Shown: piece by piece, positions 26,806-36,349 of the stretch
How the letters are laid out: each line of letters starts with the position of its first letter
Position numbering within the stretch: the stretch's first letter is position 1
DNA from: Deinococcus taeanensis
Lineage (GTDB): Bacteria > Deinococcota > Deinococci > Deinococcales > Deinococcaceae
NCBI RefSeq assembly: GCF_020229735.1
Contig: NZ_CP083457.1
Coordinates: 248,001-312,000, forward strand
Direction: 5' to 3'
DNA length: 64,000 bases
Program-made: the position numbers and the translations under genes
Notes under the pieces: model-generated
The model's database searches: none
The model's input: only the letters and a program-made list of their open reading frames with translations
What the model was told of the DNA's origin: nothing

Positions 26806-27925
26806 GGGGAAACTCCTGACCAACCCAGCGTAAGACTCGAGGACAAAGGTGAAGAACTGCACGCTGTACGATGACTGGCCCGAACTTCGCGGATCAGCAG
26901 GCCTCTTTCCGTGTTCAAAAGGCTGTCGGAGACGCGCGTCCGGCGCTCGAAACGGAGTCAGAACCCAAGAGAACCGCATCTCAGACGACTGTAGTCTGAC
27001 ATCACGCCGTGCTGTGCAAGGCCGCAAGTACCGCCGCGCCATATTCGAAGTGCGCCTTGACCTCGTGGGTCAGGGGAAACTGGTGCGCCCTCGGCTTGAC
27101 TCCTTGCTGCCCCTCGTCGCGCAGAGGGAAGCGACGCCCACACCAGGGTGCGCCGGCTACGTCGCGGTCTGCCGGTCCCTCCGGACCTCGTGTACAACAG
27201 TGCACCCCGGTCAAGGGCGTGTTTGGGACCGGCCGGTGACGATCGACGGCGTCACCCTCCGGGTCACCGCGATCACCAATCCGGGCAGAAAACCGTTCTG
27301 CCTGGCCTGACCGGGACACGCCAGCAGCACCCTTCGGTCCTACGTTCTGCGCTGGCCGGTATAACAGCCGCCAGCAGCGCTGAGCCGCAGAGGGCCTTGA
27401 AGCCCAGCTGACTCAGGTCGAACGCATCTTTCCGCTTCTGACGGTTATTTTCACAGCGTCTGTCCGGGTGTGAGGCATGGGTGAACGCCAGGAAAGCCTG
27501 CCAGGGGTGCAGCTCTTCGGACACAGACATCATGTGACGCCTGTCTTCCAGAAGGCCCCCGACCACCTGCAACATCGGCTCCCCCAGTGTTGGACTCCTG
27601 GCGGACGTTGGTCGGCTTCCCGCTGCGTTTTGAAGGAGACTCAGAATGGGGCCACTTGGTCGGCTGCTCTGATCTGCCGGACTCCGCATGCCTTGACTGT
27701 CCGCGGGTGCCAACAACCTCGAGTCTGCAAACGGAAGGACGTGAGGAGCGGCGAACACCAGGGCGGAAAGTGCCGCGTTGAGCGGAGGCGCGGGACGCGC
27801 TTCCCCAGGCTGCCAAGCTCGCAGCTGCCCCCGGGGAGAGGTTTAATAAACATTTCCCGAACCTCCCGAGGCCTTTATAGGGCCCTCGTTCACGGCGTTC
27901 AGGACCAGTGAAGCCGGCAATCTCT
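26806..27925. other. Gene-poor region, possibly with transposase debris
   Basis: No gene can be supported over about 1.1 kb. On the minus strand near 27340-27480 a short stretch (RQKRKDAFDLSQLGFKAL) faintly resembles the C-terminal tail of IS4-type transposases, but there is no second motif. Several overlapping short frames elsewhere lack ribosome sites and look random. Confidence 0.35.
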
Positions 27926-27931
27926 TATACT
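27926..27931 (+). promoter_or_regulatory. -10 element (TATACT) of a leaderless promoter for the sensor kinase
   Basis: TATACT ends 6 nt before ATG 27938 and there is no Shine-Dalgarno sequence. This is the same geometry as at 754-766 and 34523-34535. It argues for ATG 27938 over the GTG at 27908 as the start codon. Confidence 0.55.
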
Positions 27932-27937
27932 AAATGT

Positions 27938-30757
27938 ATGTCGTCTGACAGTCTTGTGGGCCCTGCACTCACCACCGGTCCGCAGGTTCTTCTTGAAGCC
28001 TTGCCACAGCTGGTGTGGGGGGCAGACAGAAACGGCAACTGGGTGTATACCAACCGGCGCCTGCGAGACTTTACGGGTCATCACACCGACCTGACCCGCT
28101 CAGAGTTCGTCTCATTCGTTCACCCGGATGACCGGCAACGTGTGCTGGACAGCTGGCAGCAGGCGGGGCGACCGAATCAGGCCAGCGCAGTGGAGGTCCG
28201 GCTGCGCCGGCACGATGGGCTCTTCCGTTGGATGCTCTGTCAGTACCAGCCAGTGCCCGGCGCAGAACGCGCCGGTTTCATGTGGTGTGGGACCTGCACG
28301 GACATTCACGCGCAGCGTCAGCGCCTGCAGTATGCGGCAGACATCATCGAGACCAGTCGTGACTGCATCAAGTTCATTGATCTGCAGGGGCGCCTCGTGT
28401 ACATGAATGCCGGGGGAATGGCGGAAATGGACATCCCGGACTTCGGGGTGTGCGATCACGCCTTCTGGACGGAGTTCTGGGACAATGCCATGCGGCCGCA
28501 GGTGGAAGCAGCCATGGCGGAGGCCCGCGCCGGCAGGACCGGGCGCTTTGAGGGGTTCTGCCCGACCTTCGCTGGTGCGCCAAAGTGGTGGAGTGTTCGG
28601 GTGTCCCCGCTGTACGGCGTCACCGGACAGTTGGAACAGTTTCTCGTAGTCTCGAGGGACATTACCGACCGGGTTCGCAGCGAATTACAAGCGGAACGCT
28701 GGCAGATGGTTTCGGCCGCACTGACAGGCGCGCAGACGCAGGAAGAGGTGGTCGAGATCATCCTGAGTCAGGGCCGGGGGGTACTCCACGCAAGCGTGGG
28801 TGGCGTTATGCTCGTCAGCGCGGACGGGGAGTCCCTTGAGGCGCTGTCTCACCGGGGGTACCCGCCAGAGATGGTGCAGCGTTTCTCCAGCATCCCGCTT
28901 TCTCTCCCCACCCCCGTCACTGATGTAGTGCGGGACGGTGTGCCGCGGTTCCTGACCGGCGAGGAGATTGATCAACAGTATCCGCACCTGGTGGGTCAGC
29001 GCGGCGACCTGCGCAGCTCGGTGCTGCTGCCGTTGCGGCTGCACGACCGCGTGATCGGATCGCTCATTCTGGGCTTCAGGGAAGACCGGGCCTTCAAGGA
29101 TGAGGACCGGCGTTTTCTCATGACGCTTGCCGCGCAGTGCGCGCAGGCTCTGGAGCGCGCCCGCCTGTACGACTCCGTTCAGGTGCTCAACCAGGACCTG
29201 GAGCGGCGTGTCCAGGAGCGCACGTATGAGCTGGAACGGGAGCGCAAGTTTCTGCAGGCCCTGCTGGAGAGCCTCACCGAAGGTATTGTCGCCTGCGACG
29301 CCAACGGTCTCCTGACAGTCTTCAACCGCGCCACGCAGCAGTTCCACGGCCTGCCTGCCGAACCCCTGGCGCCCGAGCGCTGGTCAGAGCACTACCAGCT
29401 GTACCGGCCAGATGGGGTGACCCCGCTGCCCAAAGAGGAAATCCCCCTGTTTCGTGCCTTTTCAGGCGAGCAGGTGCGCAACGTGGACATGGTGGTGGTG
29501 CCCAGGAGCGGGCAGGAGAAAAGCCGGTACCTCCGGACGAACGGCAACGCCATTTACAGCTCGGGCGGCGAGAAGCTGGGAGCGGTGGTGGCCATGCATG
29601 ACATCACGGAGCAACGCGCCGCGCATGACCGGTTGGACGCCGCGCATGCGGAACTGGAGCGCGTGAGTGCCTTTAACCGCCTTTTGCTTGATTCAGCGGG
29701 TGAAGGGATTTTCGGCGTGGACGCACAGGGCGTGACCACCTTCGTGAATCCGGCCGCCATGAGAATGATCGGGCGAACACACGAGGAGTTGATTGGCCAG
29801 CCGCAACATGCCCTGGTTCATCACTCCACAGCCAACGGTGAGCCTTACCCTTCATCTGAGTGTCCGATCTACACCGCCGGGCGGGACGGTCAGGTGCGCC
29901 GGGTTGACGATGAGGTGTTCTGGCGCAAGGACGGAACCAGTTTCCCGGTCGAGTACGTTTCAACACCACTGTGTGGGGTAAACGGCGAAATCGAAGGTTC
30001 CGTCGTGATGTTCCGTGACATCACCGAACGCAGGCAGGCTGAAGAAGCGCTGCGCCAGATCAATGAGGAGCTGCGCCGCAGCAACGCAGAGCTCGAGCAG
30101 TTCGCCTATGTCGCCTCCCACGATCTGCAGGAGCCTCTGCGGATGGTGTCAAGTTTTGCGGAGCTTCTCGCACGGCGCTATGAGGGCCAGCTTGACGAGA
30201 AGGCCGATCAGTACATCGCCCATATCACGCAGGGGGCGCAACGCATGAAACGCGTGATTGAGGACCTGCTGAGCTTCTCACGGCTCAACACGGTTCCGCA
30301 GCGCCGCCGCACCGTACCAGTCGAGGAGGCGCTGCGCACAGCCCAGGCGCAGCTGGCGCTGGTGATCAGCGAAACCGGCGCAGCGGTCACGCATGATCCG
30401 CTTCCGAACGTCTCAGGTGATCTGGGGCACCTGACCCAGCTCTTTCAGAACCTGGTGAGTAATGCCCTGAAGTTCCGTCATGCCGGGGTGACGCCACAGG
30501 TGCATGTGAGCGCCGCGCCTGAAGGAAAAATGTGGCACTTCTCCGTACACGACAACGGCATTGGCATTGAAGAGCCGTATTACGAGCGGATTTTTGTGAT
30601 CTTTCAGCGCCTGCACACCCGTGACCGGTTTGACGGAACGGGGATAGGGCTGGCCTTGTGCCGCAAGATCGTCGAGCATCATGGCGGGCGCATCTGGGTG
30701 GCGTCCACGCCTGGCGTGGGCAGCACCTTTCATTTCACCCTGCCTGCTGCGGACTGA
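27938..30757 (+). CDS. Multi-PAS/GAF sensor histidine kinase
   Basis: A soluble sensor kinase of 939 residues without membrane segments. Domain order from the N-terminus: PAS with PAC (about 20-130), a second PAS (about 135-245), GAF (about 260-415), coiled coil, PAS (about 440-570), PAS/PAC (about 585-705), HisKA and HATPase. The phospho-acceptor is His-728 in YVASHDLQEPLR. The ATPase N, G1 and G2 boxes are NLVSNALKFRH, VHDNGIGIE and GTGIGLALCRKIVEHHGG. The HisKA type (HDLQEPLR) is that of phytochrome-like cyanobacterial and Deinococcus kinases. No response regulator lies nearby, so the partner is elsewhere. Redox, small-ligand or light input is possible; no chromophore cysteine was identified. 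Confidence 0.88.
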   Translation: MSSDSLVGPALTTGPQVLLEALPQLVWGADRNGNWVYTNRRLRDFTGHHTDLTRSEFVSFVHPDDRQRVLDSWQQAGRPNQASAVEVRLRRHDGLFRWMLCQYQPVPGAERAGFMWCGTCTDIHAQRQRLQYAADIIETSRDCIKFIDLQGRLVYMNAGGMAEMDIPDFGVCDHAFWTEFWDNAMRPQVEAAMAEARAGRTGRFEGFCPTFAGAPKWWSVRVSPLYGVTGQLEQFLVVSRDITDRVRSELQAERWQMVSAALTGAQTQEEVVEIILSQGRGVLHASVGGVMLVSADGESLEALSHRGYPPEMVQRFSSIPLSLPTPVTDVVRDGVPRFLTGEEIDQQYPHLVGQRGDLRSSVLLPLRLHDRVIGSLILGFREDRAFKDEDRRFLMTLAAQCAQALERARLYDSVQVLNQDLERRVQERTYELERERKFLQALLESLTEGIVACDANGLLTVFNRATQQFHGLPAEPLAPERWSEHYQLYRPDGVTPLPKEEIPLFRAFSGEQVRNVDMVVVPRSGQEKSRYLRTNGNAIYSSGGEKLGAVVAMHDITEQRAAHDRLDAAHAELERVSAFNRLLLDSAGEGIFGVDAQGVTTFVNPAAMRMIGRTHEELIGQPQHALVHHSTANGEPYPSSECPIYTAGRDGQVRRVDDEVFWRKDGTSFPVEYVSTPLCGVNGEIEGSVVMFRDITERRQAEEALRQINEELRRSNAELEQFAYVASHDLQEPLRMVSSFAELLARRYEGQLDEKADQYIAHITQGAQRMKRVIEDLLSFSRLNTVPQRRRTVPVEEALRTAQAQLALVISETGAAVTHDPLPNVSGDLGHLTQLFQNLVSNALKFRHAGVTPQVHVSAAPEGKMWHFSVHDNGIGIEEPYYERIFVIFQRLHTRDRFDGTGIGLALCRKIVEHHGGRIWVASTPGVGSTFHFTLPAAD

Positions 30758-31632
30758 CGTCGCAACGGCGGCCACGAGGGGGGCCGGCCCCTCACCGCTG
30801 GAGAGGCCATCAGGCCGACTCACCTCACGCCAGCCGTCCTCCTGTCACGGCGTCAGAGACGAACAGGCGTGGGGACTGCGTGGTGAGGCTGAAGATTCGA
30901 GCGTACATGCCGGGGCATTCCTGGGTTTGCGGTCGCCGCCGCCCAGGTGATGCCGCGCCTGCTCTCTGGAAGAGAGATCCGCCCTCAGGGACGGTCGTCC
31001 TGCCGTGCAATCAAGGCCACCTGGACGGGCGCCACGCTGTGAAACACGGAAAGGCCCCGGACGGGTCGACCGTGACTTCCTGAGGTTGATGGTGTGGATG
31101 AACCCGTGAGGCTCGTCTGCGCTGAACACGGGCGTGGAGAAGGTCCGGGCCGCTGCCGCGGGCCCCGCCCGGTGCCCAATGGCGGCGCGCCTCAGTGGGC
31201 CAGGGCACGGGTGCGCAGCGTCCCTGCCACAGCGCCTCGTCCGTCAGCTGAGCGCTGCGCTTAACCACAGGTGCCTCGTCACTCCACCGGCGGAGTTGGG
31301 GAACGGCCACGCAGCGACAGAATGTGTACGGATGAGGCTCAGGCGAGGCGGGAGGCGGCGCCGTGTCTGGTCCTTCACGGCGCCGAAGCCTGCTCAGGTC
31401 AAGGGGGCACGAGCCCGCAACCGATTTCCGCTTCTTCCCTGGCGCACCCACGTGGTCTGGGTCTGTGAGACGCCGCTGGCGTCCGCCTCTGTGATTCACC
31501 ACAGCGTTTCTTCTCCAGCACCCAGGCGGTGACCATCATCACGTCCCCGCCTCTCCCGGGCCAGTGGCATGGCGTCAGGTCATGGGAGTTCAGGCGGGCC
31601 TTGCCTGAGGCTCAGCAGGGCGGGCCGCACCC
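30758..31632. other. Gene-poor region
   Basis: Nearly 900 bp without a supportable gene. Long open frames occur on both strands because of high GC, but none has a start signal or motif. No hairpin or repeat stood out. Confidence 0.45.
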
Positions 31633-32532
31633 TCACCTGGGAGTGGGGCTGGCCTTCGCGACCGCACGGGCCACCTGCCGCAAGCCTTTCACCAGCGGTG
31701 AGGCGTCCCCGCGCCGCAGCGCCAAGCCGTACGTCACGGACGAGGAGGGGTCCACCACCTCGCGGTAAGTCACCTCGTCCACACGAACCCGCGTCAGGCA
31801 CTCCGCGACGAAGGCGACGCCCACCCCGGCGGCCACGAGACCAAGGACCGCCTGGTCCGATCCTGCGGACTGCACCACCCGTGGACTGAATCCCCCGGCA
31901 CGGCACAGGGCAATCACTTCGTCATGCACATGTGGCGCCACGTCCCGGTCGTAATTCACGAAGCTTTCCTGCGCCAGGCTCCTCAGGGGAACCTGCCCGG
32001 GCAGCGACAGCGCATGGCCGTTGGGCAGGGCCACCATCACGCGTTCGCGGACCAGGGGTTCAATCAGGAGATCGGGATAGCCCTGCTGCGGAATTAAGAA
32101 GCCGGCCTGCACCTCCCCGGCAAGGATGGCCGCCTCCAGGTGCGGCGGGCACAGTTCGCGCAGGGTGACCTTGACGTCAGGAAAACGCTCCCGGAACACC
32201 CGCATGGTGGCTGGCATGACGTTGTACACCGTCGTGCTGACGTAGCCGACGGTCAGGCGACCGAGGCTGCCCTGAGCAGCAAGCCGGGCCGACTGGGTCC
32301 CGCGCTGCACATGCGACAGCGCGGCTTTCGCTTCAGGCAGGAGCGCTGCGCCTGCTGGTGTCAGTTCCACCTTGCGCGTGGTGCGCTCGAAGAGTCGCAC
32401 CCCAAGGTCCCCTTCAAGCTTCTTGATCTGGGCACTCAGAGGCTGCTGTGCCAGGTGCAGCCGTTCGGCGGCGCGGGCGAAATGCAGCTCCTCGGCCACA
32501 GCCACGAAATACTTCAGTTGACGCAACTCCAT
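31633..32532 (-). CDS. LysR-family transcription regulator
   Basis: A 299-residue LTTR. The N-terminal winged HTH (1-60) reads MELRQLKYFVAVAEELHFARAA in part, with AQQPLSAQIKKLEGDLGVRLFER as recognition helix and wing. The effector-binding domain spans about 90-295. It is divergent from an SDR gene, and a palindrome sits in the shared region, so it probably controls that gene and itself in response to an aromatic or other small ligand. The upstream -10 ends 6 nt before the ATG, which suggests leaderless translation. Confidence 0.92.
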   Translation of the reverse strand: MELRQLKYFVAVAEELHFARAAERLHLAQQPLSAQIKKLEGDLGVRLFERTTRKVELTPAGAALLPEAKAALSHVQRGTQSARLAAQGSLGRLTVGYVSTTVYNVMPATMRVFRERFPDVKVTLRELCPPHLEAAILAGEVQAGFLIPQQGYPDLLIEPLVRERVMVALPNGHALSLPGQVPLRSLAQESFVNYDRDVAPHVHDEVIALCRAGGFSPRVVQSAGSDQAVLGLVAAGVGVAFVAECLTRVRVDEVTYREVVDPSSSVTYGLALRRGDASPLVKGLRQVARAVAKASPTPR

Positions 32533-32538
32533 AACGAT

Positions 32539-32568
32539 TATGTAGCGCTTTCAGGATAATCCTGTCAA
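32539..32568 (-). promoter_or_regulatory. LysR promoter with an embedded 13-bp palindrome
   Basis: On the minus strand TTGACA (32563-32568) and TACATA (32539-32544) are 18 bp apart, and ATG 32532 follows 6 nt later. Within the spacer lies a perfect palindrome CAGGAT-A-ATCCTG (32552-32564) touching the -35. It is well placed for autorepression by the LysR protein and for control of the divergent SDR gene. Confidence 0.65.
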
Positions 32569-32644
32569 AAAATGTGCTGGATTTAGGAAAGTCTGGGATC
32601 GTAGGCTGCCTTCAGGAGCAGAAATGCTCCCAAAGGAGAACCAG

Positions 32645-33454
32645 ATGTTCACGTACTCAGGTCAAACCGCCCTCATCACTGGCGCGTCCAGCGGCATTGG
32701 TGAGATGTTCGCCCGGCAGCTTGCCGCCAGGGGCATGAACCTGGTGCTCGTTGCGCGCTCGGAAGGCCGGCTCCGGCAACTTGCCCATGAGTTGAAGCAA
32801 CTCCACCACGTTCAGATTGACGTGGTCCCCATGGACCTTTCACGCCCTGGCGCTGGAACGCAGGTTGCCAGGCAGGTGCACCACCTCGGCCGTTCCGTTC
32901 ACCTGCTGATCAATAGCGCAGGGTTTGCGACCCACGGCCGCTTTGAGCAACTCCCCATGGCGCAGCAACAGGACGAGATCTCACTCAACATCACTGCGCT
33001 CGTCGAACTGACGCACGCCACGTTGCCGGAGATGCTGGCGCGCGGTCTGGGCGGCGTCATCAATGTGGCCTCAACGGCCGGGTTGCAACCCGACCCGTAT
33101 ATGGCGGTCTACGGCGCGACCAAAGCCTTCGTGCTGTCTTTCAGCGAGGCGCTGTGGGCTGAAACCCGCGGGCGCGGCGTGACGGTCACGGCGCTCTGTC
33201 CGGGCGCCACCGACACAGCGTTCTTCGACGTGGTGGGGGCGCCAGAGGCGTCAGTCGGCCGGCGTGACACCCCGCAGAACGTGGTCAGGGTGGGGTTACG
33301 CGCCCTGGAACGTGGGCAGAGTCACGTGATTCCGGGAACGGCCAACGTTCTTCTGGCCCAGGTTCACCGTTTCCTCCCGCGCGCCCTGACCGCCCGAATC
33401 GTCGCAGGGATGCTGCGCCCGAGGACCCCTCAGCCTGTCCTTCGACCTGATTGA
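32645..33454 (+). CDS. Short-chain dehydrogenase/reductase (divergent from LysR)
   Basis: A 269-residue SDR of the 'SDR family NAD(P)-dependent, YqjQ-like' style: cofactor loop TGASSGIGEMFARQ, LINSAGFATHG (NAG-type motif), INVASTAG and the active-site YGATKAFV. ATG 32645 follows AAAGGAG; an upstream ATG at 32624 lacks one. The C-terminal tail (RFLPRALTARIVAGML) has an amphipathic, possibly membrane-touching helix seen in this SDR group. It is probably regulated by the divergent LysR gene. Confidence 0.87.
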   Translation: MFTYSGQTALITGASSGIGEMFARQLAARGMNLVLVARSEGRLRQLAHELKQLHHVQIDVVPMDLSRPGAGTQVARQVHHLGRSVHLLINSAGFATHGRFEQLPMAQQQDEISLNITALVELTHATLPEMLARGLGGVINVASTAGLQPDPYMAVYGATKAFVLSFSEALWAETRGRGVTVTALCPGATDTAFFDVVGAPEASVGRRDTPQNVVRVGLRALERGQSHVIPGTANVLLAQVHRFLPRALTARIVAGMLRPRTPQPVLRPD

Positions 33455-33953
33455 GCGGAGAACCACCGGCGCCTTGTTGACACACCTGACGAAGCGCCTT
33501 CTCTCCGGTGAGTCTTGCTGTTGAGCTTCCCTGCCAAAACCTGTGAGACAACAAAGCAGTCCACTCATGTCTTGCTCGGAGGACGGCGGCGTCCAGGGCA
33601 GCCTGGTTGCCCACAGCCTGAAATGGGCCCTGCGCCTGCACTCTCTGCGCGACCGCAGGCCCCTGCTCATCTCAAGGCGTTCAATGGTGGCGACACGGAC
33701 GAGGACCGGCACACGCAGTGCCACCTTCATTCGCCGGGCCTGGGAGTGGACCGATTGGTGGGGCCCCCTCTCTCAGGCGGCACTCCGGGCCGACCATCCC
33801 TGCGCTCAGAGCGTTGTCCGCGGCCGGCCGCCTCTCAGCGACGACCACCCGACCTGATCCGGTTTTTGGTGAGAGTTCAGAGCTGCGGCGCAGCCTCAAG
33901 CGGACAGACCGTGGGGGACGCCAGGGTCGACCAGGCGGCAGGTCGAGGCACCT
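33455..33953. other. Intergenic region, no gene seen
   Basis: About 500 bp between an SDR gene and a convergent VOC gene. Open frames are present on both strands but lack starts and motifs. No terminator with a T-run was recognised. Confidence 0.45.
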
Positions 33954-34346
33954 TCAGTCATAACTGATGAATTCGAGCAGTGAGCCGTCTGGGTCCCGGA
34001 AGTACACGCTCTGTCCCTGTCCCTGCGCTCCTCGCCGCTGCACGACGTCTGTTTCCACCGCCACCCCGTAGCGCTGCAGGTGCTGCACCGCGTCTTCGAT
34101 TGGGCCGTTCCACTGAAAACAGAGATCAGACCCACCAGGGAGTACAGGAAGACGCGCCACCTGATTCACCGTCACCCCAGGACCGTGCACGTTGAGTTGC
34201 TGCGCGCCGAAGCGATAGGCATACCCCCCGCGCATGGAAATCAGCTCAGCGCCCATCACAGCCGCGTAGAAGGCATTGGACCGTTCCCAGTCAGTGACGT
34301 GAATGACGCAGTGGTCCAATGAAACAGGAAGGCGAGCATTGCTCAT
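33954..34346 (-). CDS. VOC/glyoxalase-fold protein
   Basis: A 130-residue single-domain vicinal-oxygen-chelate protein. The first half begins SLDHCVIHVTDWERSNAFYAAVMGAEL, and the second ends VYFRDPDGSLLEFISYD, the diagnostic metal-binding Glu and DPDG turn. His-11 or so and Glu near the C-terminus would bind the metal. Members include glyoxalases, dioxygenases and fosfomycin-resistance-like enzymes. The substrate is not predictable, though the QQLNVHGPG segment is common among virulence-protein-type VOC proteins. It is divergent from a MarR gene, about 190 bp apart, which may regulate it. Confidence 0.88.
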   Translation of the reverse strand: MSNARLPVSLDHCVIHVTDWERSNAFYAAVMGAELISMRGGYAYRFGAQQLNVHGPGVTVNQVARLPVLPGGSDLCFQWNGPIEDAVQHLQRYGVAVETDVVQRRGAQGQGQSVYFRDPDGSLLEFISYD

Positions 34347-34499
34347 GCTCGCAGCTTAATCCGCTTCCCTGGCAGCAGGGGTTGGTGGGTGACCGGGTGG
34401 TCCGGCGGTGGCGATGAACCTTACGGCAGGGGGCGCGAGGCTGGAGGGTGACCACTCAACCGCCGTGCAGTCACCTGTCGGCTGGGGTTCGCGGGGACG

Positions 34500-34534
34500 T
34501 TGACAGGAATACGCTTTAGTTCTAAAGTGTCTCT
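34500..34534 (+). promoter_or_regulatory. MarR promoter with an overlapping perfect palindromic operator
   Basis: TTGACA (34500-34505) and TAAAGT (34523-34528) are exactly 17 bp apart, and GTG 34535 follows 6 nt after the -10. A perfect palindrome CTTTAG-TT-CTAAAG (34514-34527) covers the spacer and the -10, the classic position for MarR autorepression. This is the best-defined promoter/operator in the window. Confidence 0.8.
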
Positions 34535-34990
34535 GTGCCTGACTTACCCCTTCGCCTCACCCACCGCCGGGCCATGACCGGGCGCCCAGCGGTCCTGGCG
34601 TGGCTGAGGATGGTGCGGATCACCCAGCACGTTGGCAAAGCCTGGAGCGAGGTCCTGAAAGCGCATCACCTCAGTCCTGCCCAGTTCAACGTGATCGCGA
34701 CCATTGGGGGGCAACCGGGCCTTACCCAGCGCGAGGTGAGCGAAAAGCTGCTGGTCACCCAGGGCAACACCAGCCAACTGCTGCTCAACCTCACTGCACG
34801 GCAGCTGATCGAGCGGCGCCCCGCAGGCAAGGAGAAGCAGCTGCACCTGACGCCCGGCGGCCAGGCCCTGTTCGACGCACTGATTCCCGCCCACGAGGAC
34901 TGGCTGGTCGGGCGGTTCAGTGTCCTTTCTCCTGAGGAACAGGCCCAGCTCGCCCAGCTGCTTCAGCGGCTGGAGCGGGAACAGCGCTGA
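34535..34990 (+). CDS. MarR-family transcription regulator
   Basis: A 151-residue winged-helix dimer. Central part: LSPAQFNVIATIGGQPGLTQREVSEKL then VTQGNTSQLLLNLTARQLIERRP, with the wing KEKQLHLTPGG, all standard MarR features. The leader is absent (GTG directly at the promoter's expected start point). A palindromic operator overlaps its own promoter, implying autorepression relieved by a small ligand. The divergent VOC gene is a possible target. Confidence 0.9.
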   Translation: MPDLPLRLTHRRAMTGRPAVLAWLRMVRITQHVGKAWSEVLKAHHLSPAQFNVIATIGGQPGLTQREVSEKLLVTQGNTSQLLLNLTARQLIERRPAGKEKQLHLTPGGQALFDALIPAHEDWLVGRFSVLSPEEQAQLAQLLQRLEREQR

Positions 34991-35272
34991 CTGCTCCGCT
35001 CTTTTCCACTGAGCGCCAAAGTACCATTCGCCTCTCCCCCGCCCGTCCTCACGGCCCCCCACCTGCACACCGCCCTGGGCAGCCTGCACGGCCTGCTCGC
35101 GCTCACCCACCTCGGTGCCGGCCCTCACCACTCCACCCCGCCCGAGCCGAACGTCCTGACGCCCACGGCGACGCTGGACTGAGGCCTGTAAGGTTATGGG
35201 GAGTCGGCTGACCATGAACGTTGGCGGGCGCGCCCTTCACCAGCCAGATGGCCCGGCTGGATCAACTCGGTC
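34991..35272. other. Short spacer with a possible gene tail
   Basis: A plus-strand frame following the MarR gene reads about 55 codons (ending NVLTPTATLD at about 35182) without a start codon or family match. It may be debris. Nothing else is seen. Confidence 0.25.
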
Positions 35273-36349
35273 ATGCGCGGCATTCCCCTCCAGACGGCCC
35301 TTCCCGCGGCGCGGGCGGAGACCCGGGCGTTTCTCGAGAGGCTCAACCCGGGCGGCCGGGTCATCGTGTTCTGCCACTTCGACGCCGACGGCCTCTGCGC
35401 GGGGGCCCTGTTCGGCCGCACCCTCCCCCGCCTGGGCTTCCAGGACGTGCAGGTGGTGCCCTCCGGACGCGGGGCGTCGGCCTTTTCGGAGCTGGCCAGA
35501 ACGCGGCCGCGCGCCCTGGAACCCGCAGCTCTGATCGTCACTGACCTGGGGGTAACCGGGCCGGGTGTGCTGCCGGAGGTGCCCACCTTGTTTGTGGACC
35601 ACCACCAGCCGGACGGCCTGCCTGCCGGACCGGTCACGGTCGTCAGCGGCTACGCCTGGGACCCGATCCCCGCGAGCGCGTGGCTTGCCCACGACCTTCT
35701 CGCGCCGCTCGCCAGCACCGAGGACCTGGGGTGGATCGGGGCGGTCGGGACGATCAGCGACCTGGGCAAACGGGCCCCGTGGGACGCGCTGCCGGGCTTG
35801 AAGAAGCGGTACACCGCCAGGTGGCTGAAAGAGGCGGCCGCACTGGTGAACGCCGCGAGGCGGTCGGGCGCCTTCGACATCGGCACGGCGCTGGAGCTGC
35901 TGATGCACGCCGCAGGCCCCAAAGAACTGGCGACCGATGACGCGCGCGGGGCGGACCGCCTGCGCGCCTCCCGCGCCGAAGTGAACGCAGCACTCGCTGT
36001 CGCTCGCCGGACGGCTCCCCGGTTCAGCGCCACGGGGCCGTTCGCGCTGGTCCGGCTGCACTCCGGCGCGCAGATTTACCCGCTGATCGCGCAGCAGTGG
36101 CGGGGGCGACTGCCGGGGTACGCCGTCATCGCTGCGAACACAGGCTACCTGCCGGGCAAGGTGGCTTTCGCGGTGCGGACTGCGCGCACCGACCTGAACC
36201 TCTCTGCGCTTCTTCAGAGCGTCGACGTGGGCGGGGCGACGGAGAGCTACGGGCACGGCCACGATCAGGCTTCGGGAGGCCAGCTCCCACCGGAGGCGTT
36301 CAAGCGGGTGCTCGACGCACTCGGCTTCGAGGCGGACGCCATGGGTTGA
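35273..36349 (+). CDS. DHH-family phosphoesterase
   Basis: A 358-residue cytoplasmic phosphoesterase. Metal-binding motif I is CHFDADGLCAG (His-35, Asp-37, Asp-39), motif II VTDLGV, motif III FVDHHQPDG, and the C-terminal DHHA1 part ends GGATESYGHGHDQASGG. Relatives include RecJ-like nucleases, nanoRNases and c-di-AMP phosphodiesterases. The lack of RecJ's OB domain and the short length point to a small-substrate or short-oligonucleotide enzyme. No ribosome site precedes the ATG, so the exact start is uncertain by a few codons. Confidence 0.85.
   Translation: MRGIPLQTALPAARAETRAFLERLNPGGRVIVFCHFDADGLCAGALFGRTLPRLGFQDVQVVPSGRGASAFSELARTRPRALEPAALIVTDLGVTGPGVLPEVPTLFVDHHQPDGLPAGPVTVVSGYAWDPIPASAWLAHDLLAPLASTEDLGWIGAVGTISDLGKRAPWDALPGLKKRYTARWLKEAAALVNAARRSGAFDIGTALELLMHAAGPKELATDDARGADRLRASRAEVNAALAVARRTAPRFSATGPFALVRLHSGAQIYPLIAQQWRGRLPGYAVIAANTGYLPGKVAFAVRTARTDLNLSALLQSVDVGGATESYGHGHDQASGGQLPPEAFKRVLDALGFEADAMG

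Noticed and set aside
27273..27758. Minus-strand frame resembling a transposase tail
   Set aside because: Only one short stretch is suggestive; no DDE residues, start or repeats support it.
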